NCBI GenBank assembly: GCA_003142855.1
Contig: PLNW01000150.1
Location: 63,959-127,958, forward strand
DNA length: 64,000 nucleotides
Direction: 5' to 3'
Source: Myxococcales bacterium
GTDB taxonomy: Bacteria > Myxococcota_A > Polyangia > Fen-1088
Under the pieces are notes generated by a model. It did not search any database and was not told the DNA's origin. It was given only the letters and a program-made list of their open reading frames with translations. The position numbers were made by a program, and so were the translations under genes. Of this stretch, positions 1-8,681 are shown one piece after another (within the stretch, counting starts at the first letter, position 1; each line of letters starts with the position of its first letter).

Positions 1-3
1 GCC

Positions 4-1941
4 ATGAAGTTCGTCTGCGATGGCTGTCAGACCCGCTACTCCATAGCGGATGAGAAGGTCAGACAGCGGATTCTTCGCATCCGCTGCAAGACCTGCGGCC
101 ACGTCATCACGGTTCAGTCCGGCGAAGTGATCCCCGGTCCCCAGGACGCGTCCGCGCGGCTGGCGTCTGGCGCTGGGGCCAGTGCCGGGGCCGGCTCTGC
201 ATCGGCTGCACGCCCCTCATCGGGACTTTCACGTCCTCCCTCTGGTCGGCGCGAGTGGTTCGTGGCCGTCGACGGTCGAGAGCAGGGCCCGCTCGGCCGC
301 ACCGATGCGGCGAAGGTCATCGTGTCGCTCAAGCCAGAACAGTCGGTCCGTGTCTGGAAGGAAGGCATGGATGGCTGGAAACGGCCCAAGGATGTTGCGA
401 TTATCGCCCAGGAAATCAGTGATCTGAGGCGATCGCCCGTCGGACCACCGGCGAATGGGCTGACCCCAGCGCCGCGCGCCGGTTCCTCGCCCGCGCTTCG
501 CCCCGCGCATGGGCCGGCCGATTCAGGGTCCGGGAATCTGGCTCCTGGCTCAAGGCCGAAGTCCTTGCCGACTGGAGCTTCTGGCTCCGGACCGAAGTTG
601 CCACAGGCTGGTTCGGGTCTCAAATTAGCACCGTCGGCTCCCGGCTCAGGCCCCAAGGCGGTGCCGCCGCCGATTCCCGGATCCGGTCCCAAGGCGGCTC
701 CGCGGCCGATTCCTGGCTCAGGCCCCAAAGCGGTGCCGCCGCCGATTCCTGGATCCGAGTCCAAAGCCCGACCGTCAGGCCCTGTCGCTGGCGCCAAGCT
801 TGCGGCGGCCGGAGGCTCTTCGTCGTCGGTGCCCTTGCACAAGGGGCCAGCTTTGCCGGGCGTGACGCCGATGAGTGCGGGGCACGCAACGCCCGCGGTG
901 GAGACAGAATTCGACAAGGCCCCGACGACAAGACCCGAGAAACGCCCGTCTGCGGTTCGTGCAGTGGCGGCCCCGGCCACGCAGGTTCCGGAGGTCCCGC
1001 AGCCGACAGCGCCCCATGAGAGCGTCAGCGACGACGAATTCGACCAGGCGCAGAAGACCCCGCCCTCGAGCCGGCCTCTGCCGCCCATCGTGGCCTCGGC
1101 ACGCGACGGCCATGACGAGAAAAGTCTGCCAGTCCGCCCTTCGGGTTCCTTGTTCGCCAATGTGGCTCTTCTGCCGCCCGAACCATGGAGGGCGCCCCAC
1201 GCCGAATCGGGCTTGTCAAAGCTGGCGGCTTTGACTCGCCGGTATCGACATCTCAAGTACGTCGTCGCGGCCAGCGTCGTGGTGGTGCTGGTCATCTTAG
1301 TCATTCTATTTTCGTGGAGAGTCGACAGCGGAAAGGCTGTCCCCTCTGCCTCACAGCCAGCCACACCTGCCCCCGAAGTCCCATCCTTGGGTCACGTTGA
1401 GCCGCTACCGCAGAAGCAAACCCCAGTCGCACCGGGAGCCGAACCCAAAGGCCGAACCGGCGCGCGGGTCGCATCCAAGCGGCCGGGCGTCGTCCATTCG
1501 GCTGGCCCGGCGGTCAAGGCGGCTGCGGTGGGAGAGGATCCCTTCGAGGGACCGTCTCGGTCATCTCATCTTGCCGAGCGGCCCGCGCCTGTGGTGACGC
1601 CAGACCAAGCCCGCCGCTCGCGTTCGGGACCGTCGGGTGGCGCGGTTCGGGAAGTTACCCAGTCGCAACTCCATGAGTTCGTGAAGGGCAGGGAAAACCA
1701 GGCTGGCATCAGGATGTGCTACGAGCGTGCCCTCAAGCGCGATAGTCGATTGCGCACGGGCCGACTGGACATCACAGTCTCACTCGGTGCAACGGGCGTT
1801 GTGCAGAATGTGCAGGTCCATGGGACGTCGGACTTTTTGATCATGGAAGATTGCGTCAAAAACACCATCCGGCACTGGCACTTCCCGCCCAATGTGGAGG
1901 AGTACGCAACCAGCTTCCCGTTCATTATGCAGGGGGGGTAG
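4..1941 (+). CDS. GltJ/AgmX-like envelope protein: zinc ribbon, GYF domain, TM segment, TonB-like C-terminus
   Basis: 645 residues. The N-terminus carries an MJ0042-type zinc ribbon with Cys5, Cys8, Cys28 and Cys31. A GYF_2-like domain follows (about residues 83-134, starting EWFVAVDGREQGP). A long Pro/Ser/Gly-rich linker contains imperfect 12-residue repeats (PGSGPKAVPPPI type, nt about 640-770). One transmembrane helix lies near residues 418-439. The last 85 residues look like the AgmX/PglI C-terminal (TonB-like) domain, with CYERALKRDSRLRTG and a closing WHFPP segment. This order matches Myxococcus GltJ (AgmX), an inner-membrane component of the gliding/focal-adhesion complex whose cytosolic zinc ribbon and GYF domain bind regulators. 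The start is set by the usual zinc-ribbon N-terminus. Myxococcota often hold several such paralogues, so a gliding role is inference. Confidence 0.85.
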   Translation: MKFVCDGCQTRYSIADEKVRQRILRIRCKTCGHVITVQSGEVIPGPQDASARLASGAGASAGAGSASAARPSSGLSRPPSGRREWFVAVDGREQGPLGRTDAAKVIVSLKPEQSVRVWKEGMDGWKRPKDVAIIAQEISDLRRSPVGPPANGLTPAPRAGSSPALRPAHGPADSGSGNLAPGSRPKSLPTGASGSGPKLPQAGSGLKLAPSAPGSGPKAVPPPIPGSGPKAAPRPIPGSGPKAVPPPIPGSESKARPSGPVAGAKLAAAGGSSSSVPLHKGPALPGVTPMSAGHATPAVETEFDKAPTTRPEKRPSAVRAVAAPATQVPEVPQPTAPHESVSDDEFDQAQKTPPSSRPLPPIVASARDGHDEKSLPVRPSGSLFANVALLPPEPWRAPHAESGLSKLAALTRRYRHLKYVVAASVVVVLVILVILFSWRVDSGKAVPSASQPATPAPEVPSLGHVEPLPQKQTPVAPGAEPKGRTGARVASKRPGVVHSAGPAVKAAAVGEDPFEGPSRSSHLAERPAPVVTPDQARRSRSGPSGGAVREVTQSQLHEFVKGRENQAGIRMCYERALKRDSRLRTGRLDITVSLGATGVVQNVQVHGTSDFLIMEDCVKNTIRHWHFPPNVEEYATSFPFIMQGG

Positions 1942-1946
1942 CCCCG

Positions 1947-4748
1947 ATGAGCGACGCGGGCGCGCGGCACCCCTACGCGGACTTTTTGGTCCAGGTCCAG
2001 AAGCCGTCGCGCTATGTGGGCGGTGAATACAACCAAGTCCGCAAAGATCCCAGCACGCTGAGGGCGCGGGTGTGTTTGGCTTTTCCAGATGCCTACGAGA
2101 TCGGGATGTCCCATCTGGGCAGCAAGATTCTCTATTCGCTGCTCAACCAGACGCCTGGCATCGCCTGCGAGCGCGTGTTTGCGCCGTGGCTCGACATGGA
2201 GGCAGAGCTGCGCAGCCGTCGCCTGCCGCTGTTCACACTGGAGAGCGCGAGCCGGCTCGATGTCTTCGATGTCGTGGGTTTTTCCCTGCAGTACGAGCTG
2301 AACTTCACCGGGGTGCTCAACATCCTGGATCTTTCCGGTTTGGCCCTGCGCACGGCCGACCGTCCCGAGCACGCGCCTCTGGTCCTGGGCGGCGGTCCCT
2401 TGGCCACTCACCCCGAGCCGCTGGCGCCCTTTGTCGACGCCTTCTTCATCGGCGAGGCTGAGGAGCTTCTGCCGGCGCTCTGTCTGGAGGCGGCCGAGCT
2501 GCAACGGGCGCAGGTGCCGCGGTCCGAAAGGCTGGCCCGGCTGGCCACCCGATTTCCCCTGTACGTGCCCAGCCTGTACCGTACCTCCCGTGATCCAGCG
2601 ACTGGCCTGGTGACCGTGGCTGAGCCGCTCGATGCGCGCGTGCCGAGGTCAGTGCGGCGCGCCTGGGTGGCCGACATCAATCGCTATCCCTTTCCCGACG
2701 ACTCGCCCGTGCCACACGCTCAAGCGGTGTTCGATCGCATGGCGGTGGAGATCGCGCGTGGCTGCACGGAAGGCTGCCGTTTCTGCCAGGCCGGGGTGGT
2801 GTATCGACCGGTGCGTGAGCGCGATCCAGTGGCGGTGGTAGACGCTTTGATGGAGGGCATTCGCAAGGGCGGCTACGACGAAACCTCGCTGGCCTCGCTG
2901 TCGCCGGCTGACTACTCGTGTGTGTCGCCGCTGGTGAAGACCGCCATCGGCCGGCTGCGCGAGCACAAGGTGTCGCTCTCGGTTTCGTCACTGCGCGCCT
3001 ACGGTCTGACTGACGATCTCTTGGGTGCGATGGCGAGCCTGGGCATGTCGGGGCTGACCTTCTCGCCCGAGGCCGGAACCCAGCGCATGCGCGATGTGGT
3101 GAGCAAGAACGTGTCCGAGGCCGACATCCAGGAATCCGCCCATCGCGTGTTCTCGCGCGGCCATCAGCGCATGAAGCTGTACTTCATGATCGGGTTGCCC
3201 AGCGAGACCGACGAGGACGTGCTGGGCATTGTCGAGGCCACGGCCCGCGTACAGGAGATCGGCCGTCGCTACCTGCGCGGCGCCAAGGTGACGGCGGCCG
3301 TGTCGGTTTTCGTGCCCAAGCCGCACACGCCGCTGCAGTGGGCCGCCATGGACAGCCACGAGCTGACCGCGCACAAGCAAGAGCTGCTGGCCGAGCACGG
3401 ACGGCGCCTGCGCGTGGCTGTGCGTGTGCACGACAACACGCAGTCGCACCTGGAGGCCATCTTTGCCCGCGGGGATCGGGCCTGCGCGGACTTGTTGGAG
3501 AGGGCCTTTCGTCTCGGCTGTCGCTTTGACGGCTGGGACGAGGTCATGGACAAAGACCTGTGGGAGCGTGCCATCGTCGAGGAGCACGCCGCCTCGGGAT
3601 TCGATTCGCAGCGCTATCTGGGCGGCTTGGCTTTGCCCAGCCGACTGCCTTGGAGCCATATCGACACCGGCGTGGACGTCGACTTCCTGCGCGTTGAATT
3701 CCGAAGGGCGCTGATGAACCGTTCGTCGCCCCCCTGTGGCAAGTCAGTGCAGCGCCTGCTGCATCCGTCGACTGTGGCCGAGGCCATGGCAGCCGCGGAC
3801 GAGAAGCTGGTCTGCTACGACTGCGGCGTGGCCTGCGATCTGCACGAGATGAAGCGGCAGCGGCTCTTCTTCCTGCGACGCATGAACGCCTGGGCCGAGG
3901 GCGAGCGTCCCGCACCGGCGGCGCGGCCCTCTGCCGGCGGACATCGGACTGCGCCCCGGCCGCTGACCCGTTTTGCCCAGGCCGAGGCCCGTCGCTATCG
4001 CCTGCGCTACACCAAACTGGGTCCGGCCGCGTACCTGGCTCATCTCGATCTGGTGCGCCACCTGCCACGCGTCTTCCGGCGCGCTGGATTCGACATCGCC
4101 TATTCCCGTGGCTTCCATCCCAAGCCCGGCTTCAGCTTCGGGCCGGCGCTGGGACTGGGCATGCCGTCGCTGGGCGAGATCTTGGATGTGAAGCTGAGCG
4201 ACGATGTGACTCCGGCCGAGTTGCTGCGTCGCTTGAACGCGGTGTCGCTGGATGGGATCGAGTTTCTCGCTGCGACGACGCTGCAGGAATCCCAGCCTGC
4301 GTTGGGGCGGATGCTGGCGCGCGCGCAGTATGCTGTGCTCTTGCCCGACGGGGCGAACCCAGCGACCGCTCTTGCTGCCTATGCTTCGGGCGCGCCGTTG
4401 CTGGCGGCCCGGCGCGAGCGCCAGGACAGTCGCAAGTCGGCGCCTGCCTCGCAGGTGGATGTGCGGCCCTTCATCACCGACGTGGCCGCGGCGAGCGAGG
4501 ACGCCGCCCGGCTCTGGACGGGCATGCTGGGCTGGCGGGGCTCCGAGCCAACCCACGTTCTCACTTTCGGCGTGGTGGTCAGCGCCTTGGGCAGTGCCCG
4601 GCCGGTGGAGGTGGTCGAAGCGTTCTATGACCAAGCGGTCGCGCGACAGGCATCGATCGCGCGTCTGGGATTATGGGCCGCAGGAGAAGGCGAAGGTTTC
4701 GTTGACCCGCTTCACGAGACACAAGTACCGCCGCTTGGAGATTCGTGA
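1947..4748 (+). CDS. Radical SAM protein (TIGR03960-like) fused to a TIGR03936/DUF2344 domain
   Basis: 933 residues, starting at the ATG five bases after the upstream stop; a longer in-frame reading would overlap the preceding gene. The first third resembles the B12-binding-like N-terminus of this family (ARVCLAFPDAYEIGMSHLG). The radical SAM cluster motif is ARGCTEGCRFCQAG, a CX3CX2C that ligates a 4Fe-4S cluster, followed by typical barrel motifs (FSPEAGTQRMR, KLYFMIGLPSETDED). After about residue 640 comes the radical-SAM-linked domain (RYTKLGPAAYLAHLDL, YSRGFHPKPGFSFGPALGLG). In many bacteria the two parts form one protein or adjacent genes, often near rng or rplU; neither is here. The reaction is unknown. 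Family assignment is firm, function is not. Confidence 0.9.
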   Translation: MSDAGARHPYADFLVQVQKPSRYVGGEYNQVRKDPSTLRARVCLAFPDAYEIGMSHLGSKILYSLLNQTPGIACERVFAPWLDMEAELRSRRLPLFTLESASRLDVFDVVGFSLQYELNFTGVLNILDLSGLALRTADRPEHAPLVLGGGPLATHPEPLAPFVDAFFIGEAEELLPALCLEAAELQRAQVPRSERLARLATRFPLYVPSLYRTSRDPATGLVTVAEPLDARVPRSVRRAWVADINRYPFPDDSPVPHAQAVFDRMAVEIARGCTEGCRFCQAGVVYRPVRERDPVAVVDALMEGIRKGGYDETSLASLSPADYSCVSPLVKTAIGRLREHKVSLSVSSLRAYGLTDDLLGAMASLGMSGLTFSPEAGTQRMRDVVSKNVSEADIQESAHRVFSRGHQRMKLYFMIGLPSETDEDVLGIVEATARVQEIGRRYLRGAKVTAAVSVFVPKPHTPLQWAAMDSHELTAHKQELLAEHGRRLRVAVRVHDNTQSHLEAIFARGDRACADLLERAFRLGCRFDGWDEVMDKDLWERAIVEEHAASGFDSQRYLGGLALPSRLPWSHIDTGVDVDFLRVEFRRALMNRSSPPCGKSVQRLLHPSTVAEAMAAADEKLVCYDCGVACDLHEMKRQRLFFLRRMNAWAEGERPAPAARPSAGGHRTAPRPLTRFAQAEARRYRLRYTKLGPAAYLAHLDLVRHLPRVFRRAGFDIAYSRGFHPKPGFSFGPALGLGMPSLGEILDVKLSDDVTPAELLRRLNAVSLDGIEFLAATTLQESQPALGRMLARAQYAVLLPDGANPATALAAYASGAPLLAARRERQDSRKSAPASQVDVRPFITDVAAASEDAARLWTGMLGWRGSEPTHVLTFGVVVSALGSARPVEVVEAFYDQAVARQASIARLGLWAAGEGEGFVDPLHETQVPPLGDS

Positions 4749-4827
4749 CTGGCTAGGGTTGCCCGTTCCCCTCGCCGCCGCCGTCAATCCGGCCGCTCAC
4801 CCAGCTACGAACATACGAAAGGCGGCG

Positions 4828-5961
4828 TTAGTTCGAGCGGGCGACGCAGTGGCCGCCCCCGGGGTCCTCGCGGCAGACACCCGCACCCCCGCACTCGGCG
4901 TCGCTGCCGCACGGCTTGGGCGCGCAGTACGCGCCCCCTTGCCCTGCCAGGGGCGGTGTCTTGAGCTGGTAGCCCAGCAGCGACTGGGCAGGCGCGGCGC
5001 AGGTGAGAAGCGGATCGTCTTCGCAGGGGAAACTGGAGGAGCACGGGACCAGACAAAGCTCGCGGCCGTCGCCAAATATCGCGCAGTCGGATCCGGCAGG
5101 ACACAGGGCACTGCTGCAGTCTCGCGAACAGAGTCCCAGGGCACCCAGATCAGCGCACAGACCGGTCACGCAGAGGTCGTTGCGGAGCACGCCGGTAGCA
5201 CTCAGACAAGAGCCGCCCAGATCGGCCGGTACGTCGGCAAAACAGCCGTGGACCCACGATGTGCCGTTGGGCCACGCGGGCAGGGCTCGGCAGCGCAGCC
5301 CAGCGGTGCAGTCTGAATCAGACTCGCAGGCAGGAAGGCAGAGTTGGGTTTCCCACGGTTCAGCGCGGCCGGCATTCGCGGATGCGGTCGCCAGGTTCGT
5401 GCACACACTCCCGACGGGGCAGTCATCCTTTTGGCACGACGAGGTGCACATGCCGCTCAGGGGCCCGGTGGTGCAGGGGCTGGCCGTCGAGCAGAGGCAG
5501 GTGAGATTCGTGGCGCACTGCTGATCGGTCTGGCAGGGCGCACCCATTCCGTCGGGCAACACGATGATGAAGCCGGTGTGCTTTTTGCTGGCTACCGCGC
5601 CCGTCGAGCTGACAACCACCAGGGTGACGGTGAACGACCCCGGGGTGTCGAACGTGTGCAACGGGGTGGCGGAGATGTCGTCGGCTGTGTTGTCTCCAAA
5701 ATTCCAGCGGTACTGACTGATGGTCGTGGTGGCGACGGGCGCGAATTGCACAGTGAAGGGAGCCGTGCCGGTGCAGGACACCTTGGTGGCATCGAGCTGC
5801 GGGCACTCGGCCACGGTGAAGTCTATGGCCAGTGGCAGCGGGCCGACATCGGCAAGCGGAGCCGTGTCTGGGGGCGCGCTGTCCGCTCCCGCGTCCGCGA
5901 CGGCCGAGGAACGGCCCCCACAGGAGGCAAGCAGCAGGAGAAGCAGGACACGCGGACGCAT
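4828..5961 (-). CDS. Cysteine-rich lipoprotein with a PKD domain
   Basis: 377 residues. The signal peptide is short and ends in a lipobox (LLLLLLASC, Cys14), so it is probably a lipoprotein. An Asp/Ala-rich linker leads to a PKD-like fold at about residues 55-130, with the hallmark YRWNFGDNT and HTFDTPGSFTVTLVV. The remaining 240 residues hold many cysteines in short CxxxxDC- and GxxC-type units, resembling disintegrin/EGF-like surface repeats. The gene is convergent with the radical SAM gene and lies just downstream of tRNA-His on the same strand. A surface-exposed binding role is plausible but unproven. Confidence 0.75.
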   Translation of the reverse strand: MRPRVLLLLLLASCGGRSSAVADAGADSAPPDTAPLADVGPLPLAIDFTVAECPQLDATKVSCTGTAPFTVQFAPVATTTISQYRWNFGDNTADDISATPLHTFDTPGSFTVTLVVVSSTGAVASKKHTGFIIVLPDGMGAPCQTDQQCATNLTCLCSTASPCTTGPLSGMCTSSCQKDDCPVGSVCTNLATASANAGRAEPWETQLCLPACESDSDCTAGLRCRALPAWPNGTSWVHGCFADVPADLGGSCLSATGVLRNDLCVTGLCADLGALGLCSRDCSSALCPAGSDCAIFGDGRELCLVPCSSSFPCEDDPLLTCAAPAQSLLGYQLKTPPLAGQGGAYCAPKPCGSDAECGGAGVCREDPGGGHCVARSN

Positions 5962-5991
5962 ACGTCTCTCAGGTCATGAAAACAATGTGGG

Positions 5992-6064
5992 GGTGGACGA
6001 GGGGTATCGAACCCCCAGCCGTCGGAGCCACAGTCCGATGCTCTACCATTGAGCTACGTCCACC
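5992..6064 (-). tRNA. tRNA-His (GTG anticodon)
   Basis: On the minus strand the full cloverleaf can be folded: acceptor GTGGACG pairing with CGTCCAC, D-arm GCTC/GAGC, anticodon stem TCGGA/TCCGA with loop CTGTGGC (anticodon GTG), and T-arm closing on TTCGATA. The base before position 1 is G and the discriminator is C, the G-1:C73 pair that marks tRNA-His. A CCA end is not encoded in exact register. Confidence 0.96.
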
Positions 6065-6211
6065 GGAACCCCGTGTGCGGGGAATCGAACATATGCCGCG
6101 CGATCGGCCCGGTCGTCAAGCAGGGAGGCGCGCCAGGACGATCTTTTGCAGTTGACGAGGTGAGCCTCTACCTCCGAACATAGGGTCTTCTTCAACCCGG
6201 TGAGGCAACCT

Positions 6212-6631
6212 ATGCATAGATACGCGACCTGTTTCGTGTTGTTGGCCACCCTGTCCGTTCCGGCGCTTGCTCGGGCCGGGGAGGCGGATGATCTGCAGCG
6301 CATCATCGAAGACAGCCGGCAGACGGCGAATGACCTTGAGCGGCTGGATGAGCGGAAGGCGGCAGCAATGGAACTGACCTTCCTGCGCACGTGGCTGGAT
6401 CGAGCGTGGAATCTGCGTTCGCAGGAGAAATACGACGACGTCCGTGTGGTCACGGATCGTTGCCGGGCTCAAGCCGACATGATTCGCGAAAAGATCACCG
6501 CTTCCAAGCTGGGGGCGCAGGCCGACCAGAAGGAAGCCGAGGTGGCGCGCGCGCGGGCCACGCTCGAAAGAACCAAGAAGCAGCTGGAGAACGCCAAGGA
6601 GCAGAAGATTCGCCTGGAGGCCAGGTCGTGA
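6212..6631 (+). CDS. Small exported coiled-coil protein
   Basis: 139 residues. The ATG at 6212 gives a clean signal peptide (MHRYATCFVLLATLSVPALARA) cut near residue 22; an in-frame GTG 12 bases upstream is possible. The mature part is almost wholly charged helix (residues 25-139), rich in Glu, Lys and Arg, with a strong coiled-coil pattern toward the end (EVARARATLERTKKQLENAKEQK). It resembles DUF4398-type proteins that occur beside OmpA-family lipoproteins. The stop is 26 bases before the start of such a gene, so the two likely form an operon. A periplasmic, cell-wall-linked role is inferred. Confidence 0.75.
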   Translation: MHRYATCFVLLATLSVPALARAGEADDLQRIIEDSRQTANDLERLDERKAAAMELTFLRTWLDRAWNLRSQEKYDDVRVVTDRCRAQADMIREKITASKLGAQADQKEAEVARARATLERTKKQLENAKEQKIRLEARS

Positions 6632-6657
6632 GCCATTCGCACACAGGGAGTTTCGTC

Positions 6658-7851
6658 ATGATTTCAAAAGGACTGTCGATCTTGCCGCTGGCGCTGGGCC
6701 TGTTCTTGGGCCTGCCGTCCTGTGCGGATTTGCCCAAACCGAGTGAACTAGAAGCCCTGGAGGTTCTGAGAAAGAGCCCCTCGGCCGGGTTGGCTGCCAA
6801 ACGAGCCCCGGCGTTGGTCAAGGGTGCCGACGAGCGGCTCAAGAAGTCACAGGAGGAGTGGCACAGCAGCGATCTGGAGAAGTCGGTCGATGACGCTCTC
6901 ATGGGGCAGGCCAAATTGAAGCATGCCATCGCGTTGGTCGACCAGGATGCGGCCAAGGCTCGCATCGCCAAGGCCGAGGATGATCTCGACGCGGTCAGCG
7001 AACAGCAGGAGAAAGTCAATAAGGATCTGACCGACATGAACGAGAAGGTCGCCCTGCTCAAGAGGCTGAATGAGAAGTCGGCGGCGCTGGCCGCCGAGAC
7101 CGCCCAGGCGGAGCAGGAGCGCAAAGAGCTGGCAGCCCAGATGGAATCCGACCGGAAGCTGGCGGCGGACAAGGCCGACACGGCTGACAAGCTGAGCGCA
7201 GCCGAGCTGGCCCTGAAGACGGCTGACACCGTGCAGGCGTCCACCTATGCCAAGGCCGAATACGCGGCCGCTACCGACACCTTCCACCGCGCGCAGGCGG
7301 AACTGCAGCAGGGGAACTTCCGGGGCGCGCAGATGAGCGCGGACATCGCCAAGAAGAAGGCCGAGGAGGCCGTGGCGATCGCGCAGCCGATCTACGCGGA
7401 CAAGTCCAAAGCCGACGAGAACCGGGCGCGAGCTGACGGGCTGACCAGGGAAGCCAGCGCCATCGCAGGCGTGGAGGTTCGTCGTGACGCGCGCGGCGCC
7501 CTGCAACGAATCGTGCTCATGATCCCGGCGGAGCAGCTCTTTACCAAGAAGCAGAGTGTGATTACCCCGGGCCGGGATGCCTTGCTCGAGCCGGTCGCGA
7601 CCCTGATGAAGAAGAAGGAGTACCAGAACTACCCGGTGCAGATCATTGGCTTTGCCGATCCGCGCGGAAGCTCCAGCTCTCTTCTGCCACTGACCCTGGC
7701 TCGGGCCCAGTCGGTGCAGACCGCGCTGATGTCCCGTGGCGTGGATAGCAAGCGGGTCATGGCCACCGGTCAGGGCGGCTCTGAGCCGATCGCCAGCGGC
7801 AAGGACCGGAACAAAAACAACCGCATCGAGATCATCTTCCTTTACCAGTAG
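6658..7851 (+). CDS. OmpA-family lipoprotein with DUF4398-like coiled coil
   Basis: 397 residues. The ATG at 6658 gives a lipoprotein signal ending in the lipobox LPSC (Cys22). Residues about 30-270 are long charged helices with coiled-coil character (DUF4398-like). The C-terminal 110 residues are an OmpA/MotB peptidoglycan-binding domain: VQIIGFADPRGSS, LARAQSVQTALMSRGVDSKRV and the closing RNKNNRIEIIF. It probably tethers the outer membrane to peptidoglycan through a long rod. A longer reading of the frame overlaps the upstream gene and has no signal peptide, so it was not used. It is operonic with the preceding coiled-coil gene. Confidence 0.9.
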   Translation: MISKGLSILPLALGLFLGLPSCADLPKPSELEALEVLRKSPSAGLAAKRAPALVKGADERLKKSQEEWHSSDLEKSVDDALMGQAKLKHAIALVDQDAAKARIAKAEDDLDAVSEQQEKVNKDLTDMNEKVALLKRLNEKSAALAAETAQAEQERKELAAQMESDRKLAADKADTADKLSAAELALKTADTVQASTYAKAEYAAATDTFHRAQAELQQGNFRGAQMSADIAKKKAEEAVAIAQPIYADKSKADENRARADGLTREASAIAGVEVRRDARGALQRIVLMIPAEQLFTKKQSVITPGRDALLEPVATLMKKKEYQNYPVQIIGFADPRGSSSSLLPLTLARAQSVQTALMSRGVDSKRVMATGQGGSEPIASGKDRNKNNRIEIIFLYQ

Positions 7852-7985
7852 GGGGATGACCGGGGCGGGGCCTGACAACTCCGGCACCTTGCGCGTCCGG
7901 CTGACCGCGTGAGGTGCTCTGCCCGGTTTCAGGGTGGTCGCCGTCCTTGCAATTGGTTTCCGTGGGCGTCACGGTAGTGTCTGTG

Positions 7986-8681
7986 ATGCCCACGATATTG
8001 CTGTTCGATGTCGACGGAACCCTGGTCACCACCGACGGGGTCGGACGTCGAGCCATTGAGAAGGCGTTCGAGCGGCGTCACGGTCGCGCCGATGTCGTGT
8101 CGTTCTCATTCGCGGGCATGACGGACAAGGCGATTGTGCGCGACGGTCTGCTGGCCCTGGGCAGGCGCTTCGTTTCTGAGACTGAACTGCAGGCCGAGAT
8201 GGATGCCACGCTGGCCTTCTATCTGCGCGTGCTGGAGGAAGAGGCTGCCACCGCCAGTGGCATTCGTGTTCATGACGGCATCATGCGCGCGCTCGACCTG
8301 GCCGAGGCGCGCCCCGAGGTGGCCCTGGGCTTGGGAACCGGGAATTTGCGCGAAGGCGCCCGCATCAAGTTGGGCCACGCGGGGATCTACCATCGCTTCG
8401 CCTTCGGCGGTTTTGGCGATGATTCCATCGATCGGCCGGAAATCCTGGCGTCCGGTGCGCGGCGGGGCGCGGCGCAGTTGGGCAAACCGCTTCAGGCCTG
8501 TCGCGTGGTCGTCGTGGGTGACACGCCCAAGGACATCGCCGCTGCCCAAGCGATCGGCGCCGAGTGTGTTGCGGTGGCCACGGGCATGCACTCGGTGGCC
8601 GAGCTGGAACCCCACGCGCCCGCGCTCGCCTGTGCCACCCTGGCCGACCCCCGCGCCGACGCTGTCCTGTTCGGGGACTAA
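7986..8681 (+). CDS. HAD-superfamily phosphatase (phosphoglycolate phosphatase-like)
   Basis: 231 residues from the ATG at 7986 (MPTILLFDVDGTLV). HAD motif I is DVDGT; a helical cap follows; the phosphate-binding region is LGLGTGN; motif IV is GDTPKDIAAAQAIGAECVAVATG. The domain order fits Gph/PGP-like hydrolases that dephosphorylate small phosphorylated metabolites in the cytoplasm. The exact substrate cannot be read from the sequence. Its stop overlaps by 4 bases the stop of the convergent transporter gene. An upstream GTG-led extension of 24 residues lacks homology-like features and was left out. Confidence 0.88.
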   Translation: MPTILLFDVDGTLVTTDGVGRRAIEKAFERRHGRADVVSFSFAGMTDKAIVRDGLLALGRRFVSETELQAEMDATLAFYLRVLEEEAATASGIRVHDGIMRALDLAEARPEVALGLGTGNLREGARIKLGHAGIYHRFAFGGFGDDSIDRPEILASGARRGAAQLGKPLQACRVVVVGDTPKDIAAAQAIGAECVAVATGMHSVAELEPHAPALACATLADPRADAVLFGD